Source: Siphonodentalium dalli
Lineage: Eukaryota > Mollusca > Scaphopoda > Gadilida > Siphonodentaliidae
NCBI GenBank assembly: GCA_032622095.1
Contig: CP136064.1
Coordinates: 149,793,819 to 149,857,818 of the forward strand
Length of the DNA: 64,000 nucleotides
Direction: 5' to 3'
Shown: piece by piece, positions 12,061-25,974 of the stretch
Layout: each line of letters starts with the position of its first letter
Position numbering within the stretch: position 1 is the first letter of the stretch
The notes under the pieces: model-generated
Told to the model about the DNA's origin: nothing
Databases searched by the model: none
The model's input: only the letters and a program-made list of their open reading frames with translations
Program-made: the position numbers and the translations under genes

Positions 12061-12546
12061 AGTTGACATGACCTCTGTTCTAGTTGGCTTATGATTGAGT
12101 TCTGAAGTGCTCTTCGCACTGTCCTGAAGGTTTACTTGATCAATACTCCAGCAATGTTCAGAATCCTACAGGGTATTCCACGACGCTCGTATGAAACGTC
12201 TAGAAAATAGAATCCATATTTAATAAATCCTTCAGACATTCAATATTACCGATCGCCTGAATCAACATCTGACTGTTTGAAGCGGTTCCACTCAATGGTT
12301 GTTTTCAGAAGAAGTCTTCGCAATGTACAGTGCTAGTACGCACTACACAGTAGATCGAACGATTATCTTACGGTGTTAGAGATGTTGTTGTTGTTATTGT
12401 TGACATAATCATATTCATACTGCTGTTGTTAGTACTTGTCGAACACATCCTAAGTTCTCCACCGGATTTTGACAGACAATCCCTGCATCTGGATGGTGTA
12501 CGGCGTGTGATCCTCGCGGATGTGTAGAACGCCGGGAGAGAGAGAA
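12061..12546 (-). repeat. Probable 3' region of the LINE copy
   Basis: This lies downstream of the LINE ORF on the minus strand. At about 12,455-12,480 it contains a segment, TGTCAAAATCCGGTGGAGAA, also found at 55,923 next to other sequence shared with 13,260-13,370. A CAA/CAACAA-rich run lies at about 12,383-12,410. I could not see a clear poly(A) or tail repeat marking the 3' end. Confidence 0.45.
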
Positions 12547-13257
12547 TTATGTTCTTTGCGGGACTGTTGAGTTGTCCGCTGTTGTTCTATTTTGAATTTC
12601 GCATGCGTCCATCTCGTTTAGAGTGTTCCACTGAATAATTGTCCGTGGGAAGAATGAATTTGAGTATTCAGCAGAGTTTGTCACCAGTGGCTCTTACCGG
12701 TAGGACAGTGAATTATTACATTCCTGTTTTGAGACTATATTTGTGGCACTGAAATCTGCAAATTTCTTGGCTCGGATTTTTCTGTCCACCTTTTTTGGTT
12801 TAATTAAGCACTGAGTGTTTACAGCCGACACCTGTCCCTTATCCATCTTGTGAAAGAGCTCCAGCCTCTGGTCTTTCCTTCTTTCTTCGAGTGGTCTTAT
12901 CTCGCAGTCATTCATCAGTTTGGCCATGTCCTTCGATTGGTAATCGCCGGTCATGAGCCGTACAGCTCCTCTCTGTATTCTCTCCAGGGCGTCGATGTTC
13001 TGCTGCTGGTGAGGATCCCACACGACGGCTGCGTATTCCAGTGACGATCTTACGAGTGTCTCATACGCTACGTATTTACTCTTGAATGGTGCCTTCCTAA
13101 GGTTTCTTCTGATGAATCCGAGCGTGCTGTTAGCCTTCTTCGTGATCTTGTCTATGTGTGGCAACCATTTCATATCGTTTGAGAGCGTGACTCCAAGATA
13201 TGGTGATTGAGTGACGCTTTGTATGATCTGGTTTCTGAGCTGGTACATGTAGGTCAG
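12547..13257 (-). pseudogene. 5'-truncated LINE ORF2 tail (CR1/L2/jockey-like) with one stop
   Basis: The minus-strand frame encodes the end of a non-LTR retrotransposon reverse transcriptase. It includes SPYLGVTLSNDMKWLPHID, KKANSTLGFIRRNLRKAP, TLVRSSLEYAAVVWDPH and LERIQRGAVRLMTGDY. A TAA at 12,694-12,696 interrupts the frame. Reading on in the same frame gives the canonical C-terminal motif SFFPRTIIQWNTLNEM before the real stop at 12,547-12,549. The catalytic YADD core, endonuclease and ORF1 are absent, so this is a 5'-truncated dead copy. It lies antisense inside HPD intron 1. Confidence 0.88.
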
Positions 13258-13559
13258 TTGGGAACAGTGATAATCACAGTAATAGACAGTGAATGAGTTA
13301 CAGATACTGACAGTGATACATCAAGTGATCAACATCATACAGTCCTCAAATTCGGTTGCTAAATTCAGATCTTCTGGGTCAATAATAATGACAATATTAA
13401 AAACAAGTTCTCAATTGGATCTTAGGTATCTGCTACAGGTACAGGATATAGTCCACAGTCCGTATATCATGGCAGTTTTCATGTTCAAGGTCACTTTCTG
13501 ACGCGAAAATGTTCGAGAACATGCATTTTTTTTTGGCAGGGGGGTATCCCATGTTGACG
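13258..13559 (-). repeat. Segment shared with 55,810-55,945
   Basis: On the minus strand this has CAACCGAATTTGAGGACTGT, then CACTGTCAGTATCTGTAACT and TTACTGTGATTATCAC. The same order appears on the + strand at 55,825-55,905. It is the upstream part of a composite repeat; in the second copy the LINE ORF fragment is missing. There is no coding sequence. Confidence 0.65.
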
Positions 13560-14422
13560 TCACGAATTTGCAGTTTGGTGACTCCAACAAGATTGGATGC
13601 GCTCCTAGCGTTAATTTGAGATTGGTAGCGACCCTAGCGTTCATTGGTTTAAGAATTGATCATTGGTTTGCAAACGGAAGTTATTAATTCGAGAAATGAT
13701 CATTGGTTTGTAAACGGATGTTAATAATCTTCAATTATTATTCATTGGTTTGACCGGAAATAGTAGATTATTGAATCCAGGAACGGCTATTGGTTTTGAA
13801 ATAGATTCTATTGATTAAGAAAATATATCTATTAAAACGGAATTGTCTCTTATTGAATCCAAGAACGACTATTAGTTTGAAAATGGAGACTATTAGTTTT
13901 AAATATCTTTATTGATTAAGAAAATATGGCCATTGAAACGGAATGTACGTTTATTGAATATGCGCGAATCTTACTAATTGTGTGTTATTATATATTAGTT
14001 GAACAGTGAACGCTATTAAATTAAAATAGAACATTAATTTTGCATCGGTCAACATTGATTATGAATCTTTATCTATTAAAACGGATTATTGGTTTGAAAA
14101 TAGAGACTATTTGGTTTGAATCTATATCTATTGAAACGGAATTGTCTCTTATCGAATCCAAGAACGACCATTGGTTTGAAAATGGAGACTATTTGGTTTT
14201 AATCTATATCTAATGAAACGGAATTGTCTCTTATAGAATCCAAGAACGACCATTGGTTTGAAAATGGAGACTATTTGGTTTGAATCTATATCTATTGAAA
14301 CGGAATTGTCTCTTATAGAATCAAAGAACGACCATTGGTTTAAAAATGAAGACTATTGTTTTTACAAGCCCCATTAACTTTTATTTCATGTAATTTCCGA
14401 CCTAATGGCTGCCCATACAGGG
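13560..14422 (-). repeat. Interspersed repeat family R, copy B (reverse)
   Basis: This is the reverse complement of family R. It has GACGTCAC and 'CGCTCCTAGCGTTAATTTGA' at the left (13,556-13,620), many ATTGGTTTG/TTGAAACGGAATTGTCTC units in the middle, and CATTAACTTTTATTTCATGT and CCGACCTAATGGCTGCCCAT at the right (about 14,370-14,415). The inner unit, about 68-70 bp long (GGAATTGTCTCTTATAGAAT to TTTGAATCTATATCTA), is locally amplified about three to four times at 14,100-14,340, which copies A and C do not show. Confidence 0.82.
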
Positions 14423-14662
14423 CTTATGATATGACGAGAATCAGAATCATGATTCTTACTTTGATTCTCATAAAAGCAGTTGATTTGCTGTAGAAATGCT
14501 ATATTTTGATTCTCCCAAAACTTTATGGATTTTAATGCCTGCAGTTTAGACCAAATATTATCACAAACTATTATTTTTATATATGAAGCAAACTTGGACT
14601 AAAGGTGCATTTAAATTGTCACAGATAGTGAATCTTCCCCCTCTATACTTCATATATTATAG

Positions 14663-14779
14663 ATTGCTAATCTCCAAGAAAGAGGGGTTCAGTTTCTGCG
14701 CATTCCAGACACATATTACACTACTCTGATAGAGAGGCTGAAGCACAGCAAAGTCAAGGTCACTGAGGATATGGAAGTG
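14663..14779 (+). CDS. HPD: HPD exon (4-hydroxyphenylpyruvate dioxygenase)
   Basis: This is a 39-codon phase-0 exon. It encodes [30 protein letters not shown] and VKVTEDMEV, which aligns without gaps to about human HPD residues 278-316 (IRHLRERG, PSTYYKQLREKL and so on). The acceptor is ATATTATAG and the donor is GTG|GTAAGC. It lies in the C-terminal catalytic domain, between the second His ligand and the Glu ligand. The preceding intron is 12.4 kb and repeat-filled. The following intron is 4.1 kb. Confidence 0.95.
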
Positions 14780-16006
14780 GTAAGCTCATAATATTTACAA
14801 TAAAGATAAATTTGTTATGAAGGTTGTAGCCTGTCAGTCGCAAATGAACCATGCAAATCATGGGAATCACTATGATAAATTTATGGGCCTACGAATCGGG
14901 GATTAGCAGTCAACTCAAATCTCTAATCGAATCATGGTGATATATGCATTAGCCATCGTTGTGAATGGGGTGGTTATGATAACATAATTTTTTACATGTA
15001 CATCCAGTCAATGAGTAAACTCAATGCCTGTAGACCTATATGCTATTGCTCATACATGCATCACATGGGGTTGCCTTCCTTGAAAGTTTAAAATAAAACC
15101 CTGAGTGTCATGGTAATCACATGGACATACATACAAATACACTTTTCGCAAATCAAATTGAAGCTTTTCGGGCCCTAGGTAAATTAGAACTTGAAGAATA
15201 CTATGGTAATGTATAGATCTACACGTGACATAAAGCATTTTAGCAATTGTTGGTATGGGTATTTCATTACATGCTTGATATTGCACATGTTCATTCAAGA
15301 CTTGTGTTGCATCAGTTTAAGTATTAAAGCACTCTCAACCAAATGGAATATTGTTTATACTGGATTACATGTCCGGTCCTTTTGCTCATCGGTTCTTCTG
15401 TCTAGCTGTCCCCCATCTGTCCGAGCAGATAATTTAGCCATGGATTGTCGTATCTCAGTGAAATTTTATATGGACCATCACACAGGTATTTAGAGGAAAT
15501 TTCAATTATTTTGTTTGCTTTTTACATTCTAAAGTTATTCTTCTTTATTATCTGGAAATAATGTTTTGCCCGACTGCATGAGTATCTCGGCCATGGGTTA
15601 TAGTATAAATGAATATCAAATGGTGTTATTTGCATTCTAATAAGAAAATAAACTGTTGGTCAGTCTTAAAGCTGTTTTCACATATGTCCACTTCACGCAT
15701 CCGCTTAACGCATGCGTACGCCCATTGTTTAGCAGATGGTTTCGGTTGCCAATGTTATCACTTGTGCTTTCACATTCCCGTCTGCAAAACTCGCGCAGTG
15801 CTTGCGCATACAACTGTTTGCTCCCAGACACAAAACATGTCCGCTTATAGTGGATGCGTGAATGTTATTATGTGGTGATGTATGGCATCTGGCACCATGT
15901 TATCTAATCTTGGGTCATTTGAAACAGGAATTAAATAATTTGTGATGGCAGATGTAGGACAAAATATAAATTAAATGGCATAGAATGCCAATGATTATGG
16001 GTGGAG
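14780..16006. other. HPD intron 2, first part
   Basis: This is AT-rich intron sequence without recognised elements. A diverged CTGTCCCCCATCTGTCCG mollusc-type repeat trace lies at about 15,400-15,480. The ORFs in this area overlap on both strands and show no domain. Confidence 0.5.
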
Positions 16007-16091
16007 TTATTGATTATAATAATGTGATACATTGATGGAAACAGCTGTTAGAGCTCTTTCCATCAATGTATCACATTATCATAATCAATAA
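16007..16091. repeat. 85-bp near-perfect hairpin
   Basis: The left arm starts TTATTGATTATAATAATG and the right arm ends CATTATCATAATCAATAA. Together they form a stem of about 40 bp with two mismatches and a 5-base loop (GTTAG). It could be a minimal MITE or, if transcribed with HPD, a pre-miRNA-like fold. No target duplication was obvious. Confidence 0.85.
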
Positions 16092-18250
16092 ATTTGAAAA
16101 ATGATCAAGGAAATATGGGTTGATACAAAAATCAGACTTGGCACTGAAAGGGTTATGCGGACATGTGTGAAAGCTGCTTTAGATTATCTTTGCTTCTTTG
16201 TATTTTACTCATCTCAAATTCCGGAATCTTCAAACTTTACACTGTTGTCACCTGAAAATTCATTTCAGGAGATGATAGAAATGAGTGATGTCAGTCCATC
16301 CATTTGTCTAGTCATATGCGTGTCTGTCCGAAACATTTCTTGTCTGGACGATAACTTGAATTTGAAGTATTTGACATAATTTGATGAAACTTGGCCTTCA
16401 TATGAGAAAGTCCCAAACAAGATCGAATTTGGATCCAGTCTGAACGTTTATGACAGAGTTATGCCCCTATTTGTCTTAGAATTTGCCGGTTATTTTTTGT
16501 TCAGATAATAACTATAGCTTTCATATTTAATATGTGCATTAGTCACATGAAAATACAGGTCAAGTTCGAACTTGGATTCGGTCTGACTTTTGTAAACTTG
16601 AATAGAATTCAACAGAATTTAATGAAACTTGGTATGTGGCCTTCATATGAGAAAGTCCCAATCAAGTTCAAATTTGGATCCGGTCCGACCATTTCTGGCA
16701 GAGTTTCAGAAGTTAAAGAGGGCAGTCTTGTATTCTACATGTATTGGAGTTGGAATTAAACAATTTGCAGTGTTTAATGGCAAAGAAATGCTAGAATCCA
16801 AGAGATTATGGAACTTTTAATCAATTGTCACTTGTATTCATCATTTACCTGTAATTAAGCGATACATATAAAGACTATGAATAACTGACACCTGCTGAGT
16901 TTCTCCATTTAACTTTTTCATCCCTGAATATACAGATATAGATATCCCAATGCCCTGGATTTACCGCAGGAACCAGTTTGACCTGATTTTCAGGGCAAAG
17001 TGACTTTTACTTGTATTGCTTCAATACTAACTTTTGAGTGATGACGGATACGGAAAACTGCATGTTTTTATGATTATTAGTATAAAGTCTCCTTCAATTT
17101 GAGTAATATCTTAGTTGGTGACATCACCTCAAAATTATATCTCAGTGTGTACAGGTAAGAACTGAAAAGGGACATTGAACCCAAATATACACAATAGTTG
17201 TATCACCTGTTCAGTATATCTTATCTCGGATATCAACTTCGCATAACAATGTATCCCACAGCTACATATATACATGTATTAATTATTTGCAAGTGTCGCA
17301 TAGATACACAATTATGGTGACACCCTGCAATCAGTTTTATTGAACCAAATTGCTTTATTAATGTGAGGACAGACCCGTACCAACCTATTATTCTCAAAAA
17401 GATGTTATTTGACTGAAATAGACATATTTTCCCACATTTTGCAATTTTAGGCCCATAATTATGCATAAACTTGTCATTATACTGAGGAATTATGAGTAAC
17501 TGTCCAACTAAAACTGTCAATGTCCTGATCGGACAAAATTTTTATGAATGTTGATGTCATGTTTATAACATGCAGGTGCAACTATTTATATATTATTGAA
17601 TTCGCACCATTGCGGTATGGTGATTTTCGTAATATTACTTTGAAAATAGGAGACAATAGAAGGATACCACAAATAAAACATCGTTAGACAGGTCAACATA
17701 ATCTTCTTTATTTCATAAACTTAATAATAATGTTATCAGTAGATGTGTTGGTGATAAAGAGTAGTAAACCAAATCAGAATGTGACTCAAAACACAACACC
17801 TGTTGGCAGTTTTGCGTCAACAAATTTTAGTAAACCCCATAATAGTTATTGTGATGTCATACAGATGTTGACTGTATTTAGGCCCAGAAAACCTCATGAT
17901 GGTGGTACATGTTAGGTATAAATTACTCACCCATATTGATATTGATACTGAATATCATCCAAAGGATATACAAGTCGCTAAGCAATAAAATCATTTGTAT
18001 ATCCCTGGAAATATTATATTACTCCCGAAAATTGCACCCTGCCCCATAAATTAAAGCAAGCTGCCGGGTTAAAGGGTAAGCTAGTGTTGTAATTTAGTTG
18101 CAATAGGCCAATTTGCCATTACATGTATTACAATGTAATTACAAAACAAATTCAAAAACAGACATATTAGGGTATATATTCATCAATTCTTACCTATTCT
18201 TCATCAATTCTTACCTATTCTTCACCATTTACCTGGTGAGAGATACAGAT
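16092..18250. other. HPD intron 2, middle and end
   Basis: At about 16,384 and 16,624 the phrase CTTCATATGAGAAAGTCCC recurs within ~240-bp diverged repeats of the mollusc type that contains 'GTTATGCCCCTATTTGTC'. Otherwise no feature was recognised. Confidence 0.5.
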
Positions 18251-18398
18251 GATCTCCAACGAGTTATGTTGGGATATAAGATTTTATGAAAAGAGTTTGA
18301 TAAATTTGATTCACAATGAGTCGTAGACGAGTTGTGAATGAAATTTATCAAACAAGTTGCCTAAAATCTTATATCCCAACATAATGAGTTGAAGATCT
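18251..18398. repeat. ~148-bp imperfect inverted repeat
   Basis: The left arm, GATCTCCAACGAGTTATGTT then GGGATATAAGATTTTA (about 18,251-18,287), pairs with TAAAATCTTATATCCCAACA then TAATGAGTTGAAGATC at about 18,362-18,397. A second inner inverted segment is TTTGATAAATTTGATTCACA / TGTGAATGAAATTTATCAAA. This is consistent with a small foldback MITE in HPD intron 2. Confidence 0.75.
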
Positions 18399-18785
18399 TG
18401 TATATCACATGAACAGAAAATAAAGCTTTATGCCTTTTTAACAACATCAGCTCTGTAGAGAACATGCAAACTGTATACAAATCTTGTGTTGGCTCAGATG
18501 CTTCACCACTATACGTCAGTACTGCGCGTGCATACTGTGCTGCACGCGCAAAGAAATATAGTCCCTTTTAGTATCGTCTTTATTGGTAACATTTGTTAAT
18601 AATATAATTTTAATCAAAACATATAATCAGTTTTCAATAGTAATTCACAGTTTCTCGTTATAATGTAACGCGCGCAGGTATACAATGGAAGTGATTACCA
18701 CTTGGACTATTAGCTATTAGCCACTAGTGACAGATAAGAAAATATGTAATGGATTTTTCAATGATATTATAGGGGTTTCATGTGA

Positions 18786-20430
<1,645 letters not shown>

Positions 20431-21450
20431 TAGAGCTGCACGGTATTTTGATAATATACCATTTATTCGATATTGTTTTGAATACCGATAGAAACCGAAT
20501 AGATTTTTTGGATTATTCGATATATCGAGTACGTCGGTTTCCATTTCAAGGTATCGAATAAAGATTTTGAAAAAGTTAAATTGTCGTATCTATCATTGGA
20601 AATCAATGTGGCTTGTAACGAAACTCACAAAAGGAAATAATTGTTATGGCATATAATCCATGTAGAGCTATATAAGGGAGTATGCTGTGGGGTTTCATTC
20701 AGAGCTTGCGACAGTCAGTTGCGGCGTCGCTATTGCATATGATCCCGGGAATAAAACAAAGGGTGCCCTTAGTCTGCATTCAAAGGCTGGTGTTAACTGA
20801 CTTACTGGTTTGAAATTATATACGTCGCACCTCATGTGCATATAAGCTTCACACACCGGAGTAAAGCTTAAATCAACACAATACAATGGCGACTTTGAGT
20901 ATGATATCACTTTGTGGGAGTGACAGTGAAACAAAGTTGAGTCAAGCTAATGGTTTCGCTATAATACCTTGTGAAAACATAATTAACATTGGTATATATC
21001 TACCCGAAGGCTGTCTGATGATTCAATTGAAAATGGATCTTGTGGCGAAAGTTAACACTAAGTCATTGGTTTGGACGCATTTCGGGTTTGAATAGGGTGA
21101 GAATTCTAAACCGAAAGATGAAACTCAAGCTGTTTGTCATTTGTGTGAGAAGACTATTCAATCGAAATGTGGCAATACATCCATACATGTAGTTGATGAC
21201 CATGTTAATTAAATAAAAGTATACAGTAAATATTAATATGTGTTGTTAATTCTTTCAAAATACGAAACTATGTCCTATTTGGCGATTCGATAGCAGCGTA
21301 CAGTTTTCGTTCGTAGCTGTGAAGGATAACTCTGCGTTGAGAAAATACTCAGATATTCTGACTTGGATGATTTATTCGGTATTTAGTCATACCGCGGTTG
21401 GTTAAAATATAATGTATTCGATATATTTTGTTCATTACCGTGCAGCCCTA
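20431..21450 (+). mobile_element. hAT-like DNA transposon remnant
   Basis: The terminal inverted repeats TAGAGCTGCACGGTA (20,431) and TACCGTGCAGCCCTA (ending 21,450) are of the hAT type. The flanks CTACTAGG and TAGTAGGC show a degenerate 7-8-bp duplication (one mismatch and a one-base offset). The 1.02-kb length is far short of an autonomous hAT. The interior keeps a broken BED zinc finger but no DDE catalytic core, so it is an internally deleted copy. Confidence 0.78.
20886..21212 (+). pseudogene. BED zinc-finger fragment of a hAT transposase
   Basis: The frame from ATG at 20,886 reaches TKSLVWTHFGFE and then hits TAG at 21,093-21,095. The same frame continues GENSKPKDETQAVCHLCEK, TIQSKCGNTSIHVVDDH and stops at 21,210. 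The W-x-H-F, C-x2-C and H-x4-H spacing and the KCGNTS signature identify a BED finger (DNA-binding module of hAT/ZBED proteins). The usual SNLxxHL segment is shortened by about three residues. It is non-functional because of the stop and the loss of the catalytic domain. Confidence 0.75.
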
Positions 21451-22994
21451 TAGTAGGCACACATAATCCATTTTCAGATAATAAACACAACTGTAAAATG
21501 ACATAATGATTCAATCTAAAACACAAGAACAAAAATATATATTGGCATACTTTTCACTGATTTAATTAATTACTGATCACATTAATGGCCACAATACCGG
21601 CAGATACATTTAGATACAGAACTTTGGACTTCAGTTTAATACTTGACATACAATGTTGCTTGCTTGCATATGTTGTTTTAAAGGAAGACTTTAATTCAGC
21701 CATTTATGGGACCAAATATCCTACTATACTCATTTAACATAAGCCAATAATGACAGTTAAATTCACTCAAGCACACAATTAAAGAATCACATATAACAAC
21801 CTAATTATTTTAATGAAATTAAGTAAAAGGATTAAGCATTCACTCATTTTCATTATAATTACCATTTGTTTACATCATTTATAGAGTACATTAGAGTATG
21901 TTGCACTCATCCCTGTCTAAACTTTTCTGTTGAATAAAGTAGATGGCTTATACAATGGCTGGATTTAGGTACAGTCTCTCTTTAATATATACAATAAGTA
22001 CTAATTACCACTGTGATACTACATTCTATTACTATCAGAACTCAATATGTGAGCAAGCATAACATGAAATGGTTAAGACATACTTAGTTTTATTGGTGGA
22101 AGCAATCGCATGAAGGCTAATTTCATGTGAAAATTACTCCATTTCTGTTCCCCAGGTTAACCAGTAACAAACTAACAAGACAAATTCATGAATCAGTTAA
22201 CCCGACCTCCCTGTGTGTGGATAAAAAATATGCCCTTAATGGGAACCGAAGCAACTCTGGTGTAACAGTTTATCCCCCTGCACATCTTCAACGGGCTGTT
22301 GATGCAACTGATGGTCTATAAAATGACACTCCTATGACATCAACTCTGGAATCAGATATCAAAACTTATGCAAGGCATGGGATGTGTTTCTCTCTCAGAC
22401 GAACTGTTATACAATTTGTGTTATTGTGCATGAACCAACTTCGAATGCATTGTGTTCCTTTAAAGGATACACGTCCTAATACTAAATCTAAACCAGTGAA
22501 ACAAGAGACCCACTTGTAAAATCCCCTATGCCATGGATCCAACATCCCAAGTCTAGAATGTCTATGCCTCCACACCCCACCCCGCCCCTTCAATCACAAT
22601 TTTCCGACTACCAACTGTTGGAAAAAAACAATCTGACACCCCTTATAGTTGGAAATGCTCCAAATGATGGCTATTGAGCCCCAAATAAGATAGGAATTTG
22701 AACTGTGATCTAAAACATCAAATTTCCCTGTAAATACATGTTTTAAATCAAACTATCAGAACAATTTGCACACATGTTCCTTCTAATATTTCCAGTTGAT
22801 AATGTCAGGCGTGACTCTCCCTGAGAGTCTCTCTCACCTCTCGCAGCCCCAAACCACCTGGCATCAGGTTGGTTTGTAAACATGATCCCCATTGTTCATA
22901 TATTATCTTATTTCATTTTCTGGTGAATGTGCTGTGACCATTCTCTAGTTGCTGTGTTTTATCACCCTGATACCTCATAAGCAAATGGGTAGCC
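21451..22994. other. HPD intron 3 stretch without recognised features
   Basis: This is AT-rich sequence. Short ORFs between 22,127 and 22,593 overlap on both strands, and none has a recognisable motif or plausible splice context. No repeat was recognised. Confidence 0.5.
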
Positions 22995-22997
22995 GTT

Positions 22998-23310
22998 TGT
23001 CTATTTATTACCTATTTAGTGATATCAATAGTTCCTTTTATGATATCACTAATTGAATATATGATACCACAAAATTGAATATATGATATCATTAAATATT
23101 TTATGATATCACAAATAGATTTTAAGATATCACTAATTCCAATTTGTGATATCATAATTAATTTTTTTGTACCACAAAATTGAATTATTGGTAAGCCTAT
23201 TACAAAATAGTAAGCATTTAGTGATATCAATAATTTGATTTATCATATCACAATTTGAATAAGTGATATCACAAAATGAGTATATGATATCATAAAATCA
23301 AATATGTCTC
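22998..23310 (+). repeat. Palindromic GATATC-unit array, second locus
   Basis: It starts GTCTATTTATTACCTATTTA, as does the array at 3,917, then repeats TGATATCA-centred units about a dozen times. The right end lacks the matching inverse ATAGGTAATAAATAG, so this copy is truncated or has diverged. Confidence 0.78.
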
Positions 23311-23410
23311 AACCTGATTTCCAGGTTGTCCTATTAAAGTGACATTTTTGGTGAAAATGAGATATTGTTTTTTTTTTATCATTGAAACCAGAATTCCATA
23401 ACGCTTCTAA

Positions 23411-24419
23411 GGCCAACCTTTTTTATTTTTCTGCTTTACGGATTTTTTTAACCTTGTTTTGGTAGGGTCGGTCGGAAAAAAAATAAAAATAAAAATGCTT
23501 GAACCATTTTTTTTTTTTTGGACATTCGCTAAGTTGGTAATTGTTCTTTATAATTCTCTGTCAGTCACTTACAGAGAACAGTTTTTCGGACGTATATCAC
23601 AAATTTCAAATCCAGTACTATTATTTGAAACATAACTCAGATTATTGAATAATATTGAAAAAATCCAGAAATAAAGAGTTTGTTTTTGTTCAACATTTTA
23701 ATTACTGAATGAATGGACTCCCCCATTCAGTTATATTGTATACATTGAAAAAGTCCATTATTCATCTGGTTGGATGTCATGGAAAAATAAGTAGCTGACA
23801 GATAATATATGTGCAGAAGGATTCCTATTAGTTTAGAACTTTTTATCTGAACATTTCCTAAGGAATCTACTTGTCTGGTCAATGAGTATTTAGTATAGAG
23901 AGGGTTAATAAACACATGTGAATGGTGAGATTAGTGGTAGTGATAAATAGTGAATGTGTAAAATGAGCAAACCCACACTGAACATACTCATTAGCTTGTC
24001 ATTCCTATCTAAGAACCTTGTGGACTGTTAATGGTCTTCAGTCATAAAGATCACCATAAATTCCCAGGAATACAAAATGTATTCTAAAGCCCATTTAAAG
24101 TTTTAAAGAGATGTCAAGATTTATAGAAAGCATACAGGAATCTTGGTGGCAGAAGCATATAAACTCCAGATGACTTCTCAGTTTTCATCTTGGATGTAGT
24201 TAAAAGTAATTAAAGCCAGAGATATCTACAGTTGATATGTCCTATGCATCTTTAATTACCAGTGAAATGTGGTTAGATAATTTGTTACTGATAAGCAGAA
24301 CCAGCTAAGGTCCACTGTGAAAATAAAAATAAAAATTATATTTGATTTTTATTTCCTTGTCCGGCCACAGAAAACAGGGTCGGCGGATCCGTAAAGCAGT
24401 AAAATAAAAAAGTTTGGCC
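23411..24419. mobile_element. TAA-flanked MITE with GGCCAA ends
   Basis: The left end, GGCCAACCTTTTTTATTTTT then CTGCTTTACGGAT, is mirrored at the right by ATCCGTAAAGCAG and AAAATAAAAAAGTTTGGCC. TAA occurs directly outside both ends (23,408-23,410 and 24,420-24,422), matching the 3-bp TWA target of PIF/Harbinger elements. The inverted homology extends, more weakly, about 100 bp inward to GGGTCGG. No transposase is present in the 1,009 bp. Confidence 0.75.
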
Positions 24420-24422
24420 TAA

Positions 24423-25139
24423 TGGTGGAAACGGGAAGTTTGTATTTTCACTTCTCACGAAGATATCAGGCATTCTTTCTGTCCGTTGTAGTTGCAATTC
24501 AATGTATTTAACTTCCAGGTTGTCACATCTCATTTAAACATTATAGTCTTAATTCCACTTTGAACTGGAATTAATTGAATACTGTACTAGCAACATAGGA
24601 CATTGTGGAATTTAATATATGCTTGGAACAAAATAGAATTGTCACAATTGCATGTGATGGGTAGGCACATTGTTACATAATTATAGGACAACATGAAATT
24701 GAATTGGGTTCTTATTGCTAATATATATATTTATATAATATCAGCATATATGTGTAGTATGATTGACATCTGCATAATTATAAATTATTTGCACGGGCCA
24801 GGGGCTGGGATGACTGTTGCCCTCCCAAGGCATTTTGCAAGTTTGAAATTCGGACATTTTCTGGAAAATTACTTTAAAATTCGGGCAATTTGTATGGTGA
24901 TTGGCGGCAAATTGTAATTTCAGGATTTTTTTTCTCCATATTTAACATGAATCGAAACTACATAATAGCGGAACCATAATACAACTTAGTTTGTTGGCAG
25001 GGGCGTGGCGAAGGTGTCCTGAATTGGGAGGGGGTTCCCAACTTCCCACATAAGAAATTCCGATAGCACCACCAGTCATAGCTTCCCAATGTGTTAAGAA
25101 TATAGATATTGATATTTGGTAGATGTAGAGCACAGTAGC
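24423..25139. other. Intron 3 stretch without recognised features
   Basis: I saw no repeat or reading frame here beyond short chance ORFs. Confidence 0.45.
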
Positions 25140-25760
25140 ATGTTATTGTCCCCCAAAATTTTCGGAGGATTATTGTAATCAGCCGCGTCCGTGCATCCGT
25201 CCGTCTATCCATCCGTCCGGAGTTATAACACCAGTAATAGTCATCCGATTGATTGATTGAAACTTGGTGTGTAGGTGTCTCAACCAAGAACACAGGTGCT
25301 CTGCAATTCTGGGTTTGATCCGATGTTTTTTTATGGAGTTATTTCCCTTTTTTCAACTTTTTTTTTTACTTAGAAAATTTCTCACTGTTTTGGTTTCCGG
25401 ATGATATCTCAAGTTTGGATCATTTAATTGCAAATACCGTTTTTATGTGGATCAGTCATATCAAGATACAGGTTGAGTTCCAATTTGAGTGTGATCTGAT
25501 GATTTTTCCTAGAGTTATGGACTTTTTTCGACTTAGAAAATTAAACTTTTCTTCTTTTTTCTTTGGTTTATGGATGATAACTCAAGTTTGGATTGTTTAA
25601 TTGGAAATTCTGTTTTTATTGTGGGTCGTTCATATCAAAATACAGGTCAAGTTCGAATTTGAGTTTGATCCAATGATTTTTCCCAGAGTTATGGGCCTTT
25701 CGACTTTGAAAAACACTTATTATAATTTTCTGTATGAGGGTACATTCATGGTGTAATCAA
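25140..25760 (+). repeat. CCGTCC-type mollusc repeat with tandem sub-units
   Basis: It begins near GTCCCCCAAAATTTTCGGAG with a CCGTCCGTCTATCCATCCGT run, followed by TTGAAACTTGGTGTGTAGG. Three ~185-bp diverged units follow, each with 'GGATGATATCTCAAGTTTGG', a TCATATCAARATACAGGT and a TTTGAT-CGATG segment. I recognise this wording from bivalve intergenic repeats. It is non-coding. Confidence 0.65.
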
Positions 25761-25974
25761 CTCCTCCTACAGTTTTGATCGTAGATAATTGAAACTTCAG
25801 AGTATTGTTACCCACATATTGGAGATGTGCAACATGTATATAGATGACGGAAAAATTATTTCTTTACGGAATTATTAACCCTTTCGACAGAACATTTCAA
25901 CATTTTTTTAAATTTCTTTAACAAAGCGGTGTCGACTTGCCACGTTTTCGGGGGACACTGTTGTCGGCTGACTT

